Shown here: in pieces, positions 1 through 7,412 of the stretch
How positions within the stretch are numbered: the stretch's first letter is position 1
Layout of the letters: each line of letters starts with the position of its first letter
Assembly (NCBI GenBank): GCA_028684405.1
Contig: JAQUGA010000057.1
Span: 1 to 12,654, forward strand
Source: Bacteroidales bacterium
GTDB lineage: Bacteria > Bacteroidota > Bacteroidia > Bacteroidales > WCHB1-69
Length of the DNA stretch: 12,654 bases
Direction of reading: 5' to 3'
Program-made: the position numbers and the translations under genes
Notes under the pieces: model-generated
What the model was told of the DNA's origin: nothing
The model's input: only the letters and a program-made list of their open reading frames with translations
Database searches by the model: none

Positions 1-1115
1 TAAAAAACAGTATTTTCTATTTTGTTTTTATTGGAATTTAATTTTGCATCCTCTATCGCCATTTCAACATATTCAATACCAACAACTTTCTTGGCGTTTT
101 TGGCAACAAAATTGGCAATGGTTCCCGTTCCGGTATACAAATCATACACTAATTCTTCGCCGGTTAACCCTGCAAAATCACGGGTTGTTTTATACAAAAC
201 ATAAGCCTGTTGTGAATTTGTTTGATAAAAGGACAATGGACTTACTTTAAACTTCAAACCTTCCATTTCCTCTTCTATATAATCTTTACCTGAATATAAA
301 TGCACTGGCAAATCGCCTATTGAATCGTTTTTCTTGGGATTTATGATGTAAAACAGAGAAGATATTTTATCAAATCGAGTTTTAATAAAATCCAGAAGTT
401 TACTGTTTTCATCACTTTCATAAGCAAAAACAACAATCAACATCCACTCATCCATAGAAGTTTTTCGTACGACCAGATTTCGCATTAAGCCTTCCCATTT
501 TCTGGCGTTATAATATTCTAATGAATTTTCTAAAGTGTATTTACGAATTTCGTTTCTAATTTCATCCGCATACTGATCCATCAAAAAACAGCTCTGAATA
601 TCAATTACTTTGTCAAAAACTTTGGGAACATGAAAGCCCAAACCAGGTTCGGAAAGAATATTTGGGTCATTAATTTCATGAGGTAAAAGCCATTTTCTGT
701 CTGCAAAAGCAAAATCCAACTTATTGCGATAATAATAGATTTCTTCTGCTCCAATAATTGGATTTATAGTATCAAATTCGAGTTTTCCAATTCTGATAAA
801 TGCATCAGAAACCTGCTTTTGTTTGTATTTCAATTGCTCTTTATAATCCATATGTTGCCATTTGCATCCGCCACAAACTCCAAAATGTGGACACTTTGGC
901 TCAACCCGAAATGGCGACTCTTTTTTTAGCTCTATGAGCTGAGCTTTGTAATAATTTCGTTTCTTTTGCATAACCATCACATCAGCAACATCTCCAGGAA
1001 TTAAATGGGGTACAAAAACAACAATATTTTCGTGCTTCCCCATTGAAACGCCTTCGTTGGTCGCATCAATAATCTCGAGATTCTCTATCACAAACGGCTT
1101 TATTCTTTTTCCCAT
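1..1115 (-). CDS. rlmD: 23S rRNA (uracil-C5)-methyltransferase, RlmD/RumA type (partial, 3' end beyond window)
   Basis: The start is the ATG at 1115-1113, and 371 codons are visible before the left edge; family members are usually about 450-480 residues, so the C-terminus is missing. Residues 1-60 form a TRAM-like N-terminal domain. An iron-sulfur ligand set is visible as C75-x5-C81-x2-C84 plus C176. Residues 295-300 (SFYQTN) match the conserved F-Q-N segment, and 325-334 (DLYTGTGTIA) is the SAM-binding loop. The catalytic cysteine and its general base lie beyond the window. The family methylates C5 of uridine in 23S rRNA using S-adenosylmethionine, in the cytoplasm. Bacteroidota homologues may modify U1939, U747 or both, so the exact site is uncertain. 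The gene is divergent from the protease gene and has its own -7 element. It could equally be named RlmCD or a TrmA-family enzyme. Confidence 0.9.
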   Translation of the reverse strand, partial: MGKRIKPFVIENLEIIDATNEGVSMGKHENIVVFVPHLIPGDVADVMVMQKKRNYYKAQLIELKKESPFRVEPKCPHFGVCGGCKWQHMDYKEQLKYKQKQVSDAFIRIGKLEFDTINPIIGAEEIYYYRNKLDFAFADRKWLLPHEINDPNILSEPGLGFHVPKVFDKVIDIQSCFLMDQYADEIRNEIRKYTLENSLEYYNARKWEGLMRNLVVRKTSMDEWMLIVVFAYESDENSKLLDFIKTRFDKISSLFYIINPKKNDSIGDLPVHLYSGKDYIEEEMEGLKFKVSPLSFYQTNSQQAYVLYKTTRDFAGLTGEELVYDLYTGTGTIANFVAKNAKKVVGIEYVEMAIEDAKLNSNKNKIENTVF

Positions 1116-1135
1116 TCTTCTTTTTTCTTTTTTTG

Positions 1136-1143
1136 CAAAGTTA
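1136..1143 (-). promoter_or_regulatory. Bacteroidota -7 promoter element for the rRNA methyltransferase
   Basis: Read on the minus strand this is TAACTTTG, an exact match to TAnnTTTG, ending 20 nt before the ATG at 1115. A TTTG occurs further upstream (1159-1156), but its 12-nt spacing is short for a -33 element. Assignment is by consensus and position only. Confidence 0.5.
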
Positions 1144-1344
1144 AGTTTTTAAGCCCAAAGAAGACATTTATTATCACAGCTGTCCGATAAAATAGATGTG
1201 AAAAAATAATGATGCGAAATTTCACTAAAGAGGATAATTCTTTTGAGCCCTGATCCTAATTTTCTAATATGCTGCCAATTACACATCTAATAAAAAAAAC
1301 AAACCAATACATAAATAGAATTTTCATAAATGTTAAAAATATAC

Positions 1345-1352
1345 TACTTTTG
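1345..1352 (+). promoter_or_regulatory. Bacteroidota -7 promoter element for the protease operon
   Basis: TACTTTTG matches TAnnTTTG exactly and lies 30 nt before the ATG at 1383. The -33 region is only T-rich (TTTTC near 1321), with no clear TTTG. The rest of 1116-1382 is AT-rich sequence in which I see no gene or RNA structure. Confidence 0.5.
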
Positions 1353-1382
1353 CTTTAGAAAAATCATCTAAAACAAAACAGT

Positions 1383-2981
1383 ATGAATTCTAGAAAAATC
1401 CGAATCTTTAGTATTATAATGCTTGGGCTGCTTTACTTTTCTTCGCTTCAGGGACAAGAAAATAAATATTGGGTTTTCTTTAGCGATAAAGATGGAACCA
1501 CATTTAATCCTATGGAATATTTTGATGCCAAAGCCATCGAAAGAAGGCTTATTCACGGTCTCAACTTAAACGACATCAGCGATTACCCAGTGCGGAAAGA
1601 TTATGTGAAAGAAATTGAAAAAGAAGTAAACAAAACTGGTTATTCCAGTCGTTGGTTTAACGCTGTATCGGTGATTGCAACGGAAATGCAAATCCACAAT
1701 ATTTCAAAATTTCCCTTTGTTATTGATATTCAAGAACAGATTATTCACACCGAATTATGTGAGAGTTTGGCTCCAAATGTCGCTCCAAATAGCAATATTG
1801 AACTTGCTAACAAACAAATGGAATTAATGCAATCAGAACTCTTTTCTAAAAACAACATTACAGGAAAAGGAGTCAGAGTTGCCATTTTTGACGGTGGATT
1901 TCCAGAAGTAGACACTCACAAAGCTTTTGAGCACGTTCGGAAAAACAACAGAATCATCAAAACATGGAATTTTTGCAACAACAAAGAATTTGTTTATGGA
2001 TACAATTCTCATGGATTAAGCGTGATGTCGAACATTTGTGGAATTTATGAAGGCACCCAACTTGGCCTTGCAACCGAAGCTGAGTTTTTATTAGCCCGCA
2101 CCGAAGTAAATACGGAACCTTTTGCCGAAGAAGAGTGGTGGCTAGCAGCGGCTGAATGGGCCGACAAAAATGGCGCACATGTTATCAACAGTTCGCTGGG
2201 ATATACTTATCATCGTTATTTTCCGGAACAAATGGACGGAAAAACAAGTTTGGTTGCTCGTGCCGCAAACATGGCTGCCGCAAAAGGAATTATTGTGGTG
2301 AATGCCATGGGAAACGACGGAACCAATAGTTGGAAAGCGGTGGGAACTCCGGCCGATGCCGACAGCGTTTTGTCAGTGGGTGGAATTGACCCTTTTACAG
2401 AATATAAGATCAACTTTTCTTCATTTGGACCAACCGTTGACGGAAGATTAAAGCCCAATGTTACAAATTCGGGACATGCTGCCGTAGCCAAGAAAAAAGA
2501 CAAACTAGGAAATGCTCATGGAACTTCTTTTGCTTCTCCACTCACTTGTGGATTTGTGGCTTGTGCTCTGCAAACCATGCCCGAAACAAAAGCAATGGAC
2601 ATGATTCGCAAAATTGAAAAATCGGGAAATTTATATCCATATTACGATTATGCACATGGGTACGGAATTCCACAATCTTCCTTTTTTACAAAAGAAAACA
2701 AAACTACTTCTGAAAAACAATTTGACTTTATTTTTCAAAATGATAGCCTTATTGTAAGCCTTCTTCCAGAAGAAACAAATAATAATACTGAATTAAATAA
2801 AAAAAGCGACAAGTTTTTATATTACCACATTATGTTGCCCGATGGAAAACTATTCAAGTATGGTTTAATTTCGGTAAGCGAATCAGAACCCTTGAAACTA
2901 GACTTAAATGAAGTTCCTGATAATGTGACAGTTCGGGTTTTGTATAAACAATATTTAAAAGAGTGGAAAAACATCAAATAA
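1383..2981 (+). CDS. Secreted subtilisin-like (S8 family) serine protease
   Basis: This is a 532-residue exported serine endopeptidase. Residues 1-25 look like a signal peptide (basic start, hydrophobic IIMLGLLYFSS core, end near LQGQ). Residues 28-120 form a prosegment-like region with a YWVFFSDKDG motif and an AIERR motif, an arrangement I associate with Bacteroidota S8 proteins. The catalytic domain carries Asp170 (VAIFDGG), His210 (NSHGLSVMS), oxyanion Asn311 (MGNDGT) and Ser382 (HGTSFASP), so the triad is complete. The last ~90 residues form a beta-rich tail that I do not recognise as a type IX secretion sorting domain, so the product may stay in the periplasm or at the outer membrane. 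The natural substrate is unknown. The gene is probably co-transcribed with the barrel protein that starts 8 nt downstream. The start follows an A-rich leader and a good -7 element. Confidence 0.95.
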   Translation: MNSRKIRIFSIIMLGLLYFSSLQGQENKYWVFFSDKDGTTFNPMEYFDAKAIERRLIHGLNLNDISDYPVRKDYVKEIEKEVNKTGYSSRWFNAVSVIATEMQIHNISKFPFVIDIQEQIIHTELCESLAPNVAPNSNIELANKQMELMQSELFSKNNITGKGVRVAIFDGGFPEVDTHKAFEHVRKNNRIIKTWNFCNNKEFVYGYNSHGLSVMSNICGIYEGTQLGLATEAEFLLARTEVNTEPFAEEEWWLAAAEWADKNGAHVINSSLGYTYHRYFPEQMDGKTSLVARAANMAAAKGIIVVNAMGNDGTNSWKAVGTPADADSVLSVGGIDPFTEYKINFSSFGPTVDGRLKPNVTNSGHAAVAKKKDKLGNAHGTSFASPLTCGFVACALQTMPETKAMDMIRKIEKSGNLYPYYDYAHGYGIPQSSFFTKENKTTSEKQFDFIFQNDSLIVSLLPEETNNNTELNKKSDKFLYYHIMLPDGKLFKYGLISVSESEPLKLDLNEVPDNVTVRVLYKQYLKEWKNIK

Positions 2982-2989
2982 TAAATAAT

Positions 2990-3709
2990 ATGAAAAAAAT
3001 AATTCTCTTATCTTTTTTTATAACAGCCTTGATTTGCAGCACTTTTGCTCAGCAAACATTGCTTGAAGAAAAACCAGAAAACGTATATAAAATTTCCAAA
3101 ACAGGAAAAAACCGAACTCATTACACACACTTCTATTTTGGCTTTGGTAGCTATGTTGATCAGCCCGAAACCAATCAGTTAAGAATCGTTCCTGTGTTGT
3201 CAAACCAAAGCAGTTTCGGCTTGCGTTATAAACTAAAATTCTGCAATTTTTACGCTTGGGGACTCGACATGAATTGGTCATTTAATCGTCAATACATTAA
3301 ACAAAACAGTGCTAATTTCTTTCCAGACTCTTTGTCTCACAAAAAGGAAATTTTTTCATATCACACTCTGGGATTGGAATATTACAATCGATTTAATTTT
3401 GGAAAAAGAGGAAATATGATTGGCAAATATCTGGATTTAGGCGTATGGGGAAATTGGATGTTTTCGTCCAAACACACTTTCCAAGACACTTATGATGATC
3501 CATTTTTAGGGGCACAAAAATCAAAAACCACCTTAAGTTCACTAAACTACACCACCGATTTGCATTGGGGCGTAGGTGCTCGTATTGGCTTTAACCGCTG
3601 GGTGATTTTTGGAAAATATAGAATGTCGGAATTGCTAAATTCAAAGTATCAATCTCAAAATATTGAACCCAGCAAATTGGTTGTGGGTGTAGAATTGGGG
3701 TTTTTCTAA
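2990..3709 (+). CDS. Outer-membrane beta-barrel protein, function unknown
   Basis: The product is 239 residues from the ATG at 2990. That start puts a classical signal peptide at the N-terminus (MKKIILLSFF, then ITALICSTFA, likely cut before QQ). A GTG at 2963 is in frame but would overlap the protease gene and bury the signal peptide, so I reject it. The mature protein alternates polar and aromatic residues (HFYFGFGSY, FGLRYKLKF, LGLEYYNRF, WGVGARIGF) and ends in VGVELGFF with a terminal Phe. These are typical signs of a small outer-membrane barrel of roughly eight to ten strands. No enzymatic motif is visible. The 8-nt gap after the protease gene suggests one operon and perhaps a shared envelope role, but this is inference. 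A PorT-like or generic outer-membrane barrel family assignment is possible; I could not settle which. Confidence 0.75.
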   Translation: MKKIILLSFFITALICSTFAQQTLLEEKPENVYKISKTGKNRTHYTHFYFGFGSYVDQPETNQLRIVPVLSNQSSFGLRYKLKFCNFYAWGLDMNWSFNRQYIKQNSANFFPDSLSHKKEIFSYHTLGLEYYNRFNFGKRGNMIGKYLDLGVWGNWMFSSKHTFQDTYDDPFLGAQKSKTTLSSLNYTTDLHWGVGARIGFNRWVIFGKYRMSELLNSKYQSQNIEPSKLVVGVELGFF

Positions 3710-3721
3710 AAAGAGTTTTTC

Positions 3722-5455
3722 TTATTGCAAACCGGGAATAGAAGCAATTAAGCCTTGCGTATAGGCTGTTTGGGGATTTGCATAAATTGCATCGGAATCG
3801 CCAAATTCGACCATATTTCCGTCCTTCATTACCATCATTCGGTCTGACATATATTTAACAACCGATAAATCATGAGATATAAAAACATAGGTTAAGCCAA
3901 AATCCTCTTTTAAGTCATTTAAAAGATTCAAAACTTGGGCTTGAACAGAAACGTCAAGAGCAGAAACCGACTCATCACAGATGATTAATTCGGGCTTTAA
4001 TGACAAACTACGAGCAATGCAAACACGTTGCCTCTGCCCTCCCGAAAATTCATGGGGATACCGATTGAAAGAATCTTTTGAAAGGGCCACTTTATCCATC
4101 AAATAGTGTGCATATTCTTCACATTCTTTATACGTTCCGAAGGTTTTATGAACAAACATCGGTTCCATTATTGCTTCTCCCACCGATATTCGGGGATTCA
4201 GCGAAGAGTATGGATCTTGGAAAATTATTTGTACTTTTTGTCTGAATTTCTTCAAGTCTTTTTTGCTCATTTTTGTAACATCCATCCCTTGATACTGAAT
4301 CCTCCCCGAACTGGGTTCCAGCAATCGCATTAAAGTTCTTCCTAAGGTGGTCTTACCACAGCCCGATTCGCCAACCAAGCCCATGGTTTCTCCTTTGTAA
4401 ATTTCAAAAGAGACCTTATTTACCGCTTGATGTTTTGATGTTGTTTTCCCGAAAATATTGCTCTTAAGAACATAGCTTTTTTCTAATGATTCCACTACTA
4501 ATAAGGGTTCTTGAGCATATATTTGAGCATGATTTTGCTTTCTCTCGTTTAAACTCACTTCTTTAAAACGATCTTTTAATAGTTCTTCTTCACCCAGCAA
4601 AAACTCATGAATTGTTGGAAGTCGATACGTTCTTTTTTCAATGTTTGGACGACAATGCAACAAACCTTTAGTATAGGGATGTTGCGGATTTTTGAAAATG
4701 CTTTTTGCATTTCCCTGTTCTACTATTTCGCCTTTATACATCACCAAAACATCATCGGCAATATCGGAAATAACGCCCAAATCATGCGTAATAAAAAGAA
4801 TGCTCATACCATATTTATCTTTCAAGGTAATTAGCAATTCGAGAATTGTTTTTTGCACCGTAACATCCAATGCGGTAGTTGGCTCATCGGCAATCAGAAC
4901 TTCTGGATTGGACGACAAAGCCATGGCAATCATTATTCGTTGCTTTTGCCCGCCTGAAATTTCATGTGGATATACGTTAAAAATGTCTTTGGGTCGAGGC
5001 AACATTACTTCATGCATCAATTCGAGTGCTCTTTTTTTTGCCTCTTTTTTGGTAATCTTTTGATGTGCTAAAATTGCTTCAATAATCTGTTCACCACATT
5101 TCATTGTTGGATTGAGAGAGGTCATTGGTTCTTGAAAAATCATGGAAACAAATCGACCTCGGATGTTTGCCATTTTTGATTTATCAAGTTGTAAAATATC
5201 AATTTCTCCCTCTTTTGTGTGTAGCCAAATTTTTCCTTGTGGATAATGGGCTGGCGGTTCTTGCAAAAGTCGCAAAACGGAAAGAGTGCTGATTGATTTT
5301 CCTGAACCTGATTCGCCAACAACGCCCAATATAGTATTTCGTTTTAATTCAAAATTAATGTTTTTCACCGCCAAAAGCTCTGCTTGCTCGGGCTTGAAAC
5401 CAATGCTCAGATTTTCAATGCGCAATACAACATCTTTAGTAAGTTTTGTTGGCAT
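3722..5455 (-). CDS. ABC transporter ATP-binding protein with two fused nucleotide-binding domains (oligopeptide/nickel type, DppD-DppF-like)
   Basis: This 577-residue cytoplasmic ATPase consists of two complete nucleotide-binding domains. Domain 1 has Walker A GESGSGKS (47-54), Q-loop FQEP (107-110), signature SGGQ (167-170), Walker B LIADE (187-191) and switch His224. Domain 2 has Walker A GESGCGKT (362-369), Q-loop FQDP (412-415), signature SGGQ (471-474), Walker B IICDE (491-495) and His528. Each domain is followed by the NPxxxYT-x-GL extension of oligopeptide importers (NPQHPYTKGL at 257-266, NPQTAYTQGL at 560-569). The fused layout matches GsiA/YejF-type proteins that power peptide or peptide-like solute import through two permeases and a binding protein. 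None of those partners is in the window. The gene starts 11 nt after ruvB ends and is probably co-transcribed with it. One oddity: Walker B of domain 2 reads DES where DEP is usual; the catalytic Glu is kept. The solute cannot be inferred. Confidence 0.95.
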   Translation of the reverse strand: MPTKLTKDVVLRIENLSIGFKPEQAELLAVKNINFELKRNTILGVVGESGSGKSISTLSVLRLLQEPPAHYPQGKIWLHTKEGEIDILQLDKSKMANIRGRFVSMIFQEPMTSLNPTMKCGEQIIEAILAHQKITKKEAKKRALELMHEVMLPRPKDIFNVYPHEISGGQKQRIMIAMALSSNPEVLIADEPTTALDVTVQKTILELLITLKDKYGMSILFITHDLGVISDIADDVLVMYKGEIVEQGNAKSIFKNPQHPYTKGLLHCRPNIEKRTYRLPTIHEFLLGEEELLKDRFKEVSLNERKQNHAQIYAQEPLLVVESLEKSYVLKSNIFGKTTSKHQAVNKVSFEIYKGETMGLVGESGCGKTTLGRTLMRLLEPSSGRIQYQGMDVTKMSKKDLKKFRQKVQIIFQDPYSSLNPRISVGEAIMEPMFVHKTFGTYKECEEYAHYLMDKVALSKDSFNRYPHEFSGGQRQRVCIARSLSLKPELIICDESVSALDVSVQAQVLNLLNDLKEDFGLTYVFISHDLSVVKYMSDRMMVMKDGNMVEFGDSDAIYANPQTAYTQGLIASIPGLQ

Positions 5456-5466
5456 GGACAGTAGTT

Positions 5467-6501
5467 TTAATCGATGTCGAAAATTGATTTTTGATCGCTC
5501 GAAACTTTTATTTTTCCAAGATGCTGATAGGCTGCCATGGTGGCTTCTCTCCCTCTGGGAGTTCGCATTAAGTAACCTTCCTGAATAAGAAATGGTTCAT
5601 ACACCTCTTCAATGGTTCCAGAATCTTCGCCCACAGCGGTTGCAATGGTTGTAATGCCAACTGGTCCTCCTTTAAATTTATCGATAATTGTAGATAATAT
5701 TCGAATATCCATTTCATCAAGTCCGTGTTTGTCAACATTTAGCGCATCTAAAGCATATTTAGAAATCTCCAAATCTATATTTCCATCGCCTTTAATTTGA
5801 GCAAAATCTCGTACCCGTCTCAACAATAAATTCGCTATTCGGGGTGTTCCCCTGCTTCTTCTCGCTATTTCGTATGCGGCTTCTCCGAGTATATAAACAT
5901 TTAAAATCGAGGCTGCACGAACAATAATTTCTTTTAAAGTATCAGTATCATAATAATTTAGGCGAGATGTAATTCCAAATCGAGAACGTAAGGGTGCTGT
6001 AAGCAAGCCCGATCGTGTAGTGGCACCCACCAATGTAAAGGGATTTAATGAAATTTGAACACTTCGAGCATTGGGTCCTGTTTCGATCATTATGTCGATT
6101 TTGTAATCTTCCATGGCCGAATATAAATACTCTTCCACAACAGGCGACAAACGATGAATTTCGTCAATAAAAAGAATATCGTTGGGCTCTAGGTTGGTCA
6201 ATAATCCTGCTAAATCACCAGGTTTGTCGATTACAGGTCCAGAAGTAACCCTTAGGTTAACGCCCATTTCTGTGCAAATTATATGCGATAAGGTAGTTTT
6301 GCCAAGACCTGGAGGTCCGTGCAGTAAAACATGATCCAAGGCTTCTCCTCTTAATTTGGCAGCCTTGACAAATATCTTAAGATTTTCGACGACTTTATCT
6401 TGTCCTTTAAACTCTGTAAAATCAACTGGCCGAATCGCTTTTTCATATTCGCGATCCGATGAAGATAATTGTTCGTTATTTGCATCTAAGGTATGAACCA
6501 T
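5467..6501 (-). CDS. ruvB: Holliday junction branch-migration ATPase RuvB
   Basis: The product has 344 residues, the normal length for RuvB. It is the hexameric AAA+ motor that, with RuvA, drives branch migration of Holliday junctions during recombinational repair. Visible landmarks in order: the N-terminal RPVDFTEFKGQ segment (24-34), Walker A GPPGLGKT (62-69), Walker B ILFIDE (109-114), sensor 1 GATT (159-162), the arginine-finger segment PLRSRFG (170-176), sensor 2 RGTPRIAN (217-224), and the C-terminal winged helix with GLDEMD (260-265) and the PFLIQEGYLMRTPRGR segment (303-318). All key residues are intact. ruvA and ruvC are not adjacent, which is common in this phylum. It is the first gene of a probable two-gene transcript with the ABC ATPase and has its own -7 element upstream. 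Confidence 0.99.
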   Translation of the reverse strand: MVHTLDANNEQLSSSDREYEKAIRPVDFTEFKGQDKVVENLKIFVKAAKLRGEALDHVLLHGPPGLGKTTLSHIICTEMGVNLRVTSGPVIDKPGDLAGLLTNLEPNDILFIDEIHRLSPVVEEYLYSAMEDYKIDIMIETGPNARSVQISLNPFTLVGATTRSGLLTAPLRSRFGITSRLNYYDTDTLKEIIVRAASILNVYILGEAAYEIARRSRGTPRIANLLLRRVRDFAQIKGDGNIDLEISKYALDALNVDKHGLDEMDIRILSTIIDKFKGGPVGITTIATAVGEDSGTIEEVYEPFLIQEGYLMRTPRGREATMAAYQHLGKIKVSSDQKSIFDID

Positions 6502-6519
6502 AATAATATTTTCTTAATA

Positions 6520-6527
6520 CAAACGTA
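6520..6527 (-). promoter_or_regulatory. Bacteroidota -7 promoter element for ruvB
   Basis: The minus strand reads TACGTTTG, an exact TAnnTTTG match 18 nt before the ruvB ATG. A TTTG lies 14 nt further upstream (6545-6542), closer than the usual -33 spacing, so that half is doubtful. Confidence 0.5.
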
Positions 6528-6569
6528 CTAATATTTTATCACAAATTGCTATTTTGCAAAACAAAAACG

Positions 6570-6600
6570 ATTATTTCTATTTTGTATAAAAAGAAATAAT
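6570..6600 (-). terminator. Possible weak terminator after the FISUMP lipoprotein gene (AT-rich inverted repeat)
   Basis: Nine-base perfect arms (6570-6578 and 6592-6600) flank a 13-nt loop, 28 nt after the lipoprotein stop codon. On the minus strand it is followed by a T-rich stretch (CGTTTTTGTTTT). The stem is almost entirely A/T, so stability is poor. It could instead be an upstream element of the ruvB promoter or chance in AT-rich DNA. Confidence 0.3.
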
Positions 6601-6627
6601 TCATGGAAGATCCAAGACTTCTTTCTG

Positions 6628-7323
6628 TCAGAATTTTTTAACCGTTAAGTCCAAGGAATCGCTTACGCATCTAACAGAAAATCCAAAATCTTTGGGGTAA
6701 TTTGTAAAATCGACATCCATCGACATTTTGTCGAGGGTAATAAGGAAAGATTTTTCAGGCGAATTTGCGGTAGACGACCACCAATAACCAATTTTTTTTC
6801 GGTTGATAAACAAATTCGACACTGCAGAAAAATAGCCACCGCCTCTCCCGTTCCATTTAGCTTCATTATTAGCTCCTTCGTTGGGTTCGTCCCAATGGTC
6901 AAGTCCACGCTCTTTTAAATAACCCCCAGCAAGCTTTTGACCTCCCAAATATTCTACCAATACCGCAAATTCGTGACGTGTTGGCACATGCCAACCATCG
7001 GGACAAATTCGACAAGTATCGTTTACCATAATCCAAGAATAGAGTAATCCATAGTCTTCCACGGCCGCCGTGTCAAAATCATACACCCAAAGTCCAGATA
7101 TTAGATGACCATTGGCAAAATGATAAGTTCGTAAATTCTCCTGCATCCAGAATTGTTGTCCGATTTGAACACTAGCATATTCATTTGAATCAATGTCATA
7201 TAGGGGCAAACCTTGTTTGACAATAGGATTGATAATAATTTTATCGTCTGGTTTTTTACAAGATAATAATTGTGAAAAAATCAAACCAACGAGTATAAGC
7301 CCTAAAATGTTAATTTTTTTCAT
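6628..7323 (-). CDS. FISUMP-domain lipoprotein
   Basis: This 231-residue exported lipoprotein has a signal peptide ending in LLSC, with Cys22 as the likely lipidated residue and KK following. Residues about 41-221 match the FISUMP domain (Fibrobacter succinogenes major paralogous domain): YDIDSNEY...IGQQFWMQENL at the start, YGLLYSW (91-97), CPDGWHVPTRHE (107-118), AGGYLKE, a W/PNEGANNE segment, GYWWSS (179-184) and the closing FGFSVRC (213-219). A cysteine pair (C104, C107) could form a disulfide. The family is abundant in Bacteroidota and Fibrobacteres as surface or secreted proteins, but no biochemical role is firmly assigned. The gene stands alone, with its own -7 element and 126 nt between its stop and the ruvB start. 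Adhesion, binding or envelope structure are guesses only. Confidence 0.9.
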   Translation of the reverse strand: MKKINILGLILVGLIFSQLLSCKKPDDKIIINPIVKQGLPLYDIDSNEYASVQIGQQFWMQENLRTYHFANGHLISGLWVYDFDTAAVEDYGLLYSWIMVNDTCRICPDGWHVPTRHEFAVLVEYLGGQKLAGGYLKERGLDHWDEPNEGANNEAKWNGRGGGYFSAVSNLFINRKKIGYWWSSTANSPEKSFLITLDKMSMDVDFTNYPKDFGFSVRCVSDSLDLTVKKF

Positions 7324-7351
7324 TTTGCAAGAATAAGATTGAATTGATTTA

Positions 7352-7359
7352 CAAACTTA
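7352..7359 (-). promoter_or_regulatory. Bacteroidota -7 promoter element for the FISUMP lipoprotein
   Basis: The minus strand reads TAAGTTTG, an exact TAnnTTTG match 28 nt before the ATG at 7323. A TTTG at 7376-7373 is 13 nt further upstream, too close for a standard -33 box. Confidence 0.5.
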
Positions 7360-7412
7360 CAAAAAAAATAATCAAAATATTTTTTCTGACAACAATGACT
7401 TAGAATCGAACA

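Noticed and set aside
1116..1382. Possible small RNA or gene in the divergent gap between rlmD and the protease
   Set aside because: Apart from the two -7 elements I see no stable hairpin, no T-run terminator and no convincing reading frame.
2216..2503. 95-codon open frame antisense to the protease gene (and similar frames antisense to the ABC, ruvB and activator genes)
   Set aside because: These are shadows of strongly supported genes; their products show no recognisable motif or plausible translation start.
2963..2989. GTG at 2963 as the start of the barrel protein gene
   Set aside because: It would overlap the protease gene and add nine polar residues before a textbook signal peptide; the ATG at 2990 follows the protease stop by 8 nt and starts exactly at the signal peptide.
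6552..6561. Palindrome TTTTGCAAAA upstream of ruvB
   Set aside because: Ten AT-rich bases with no second copy or partner site; too little to call an operator.
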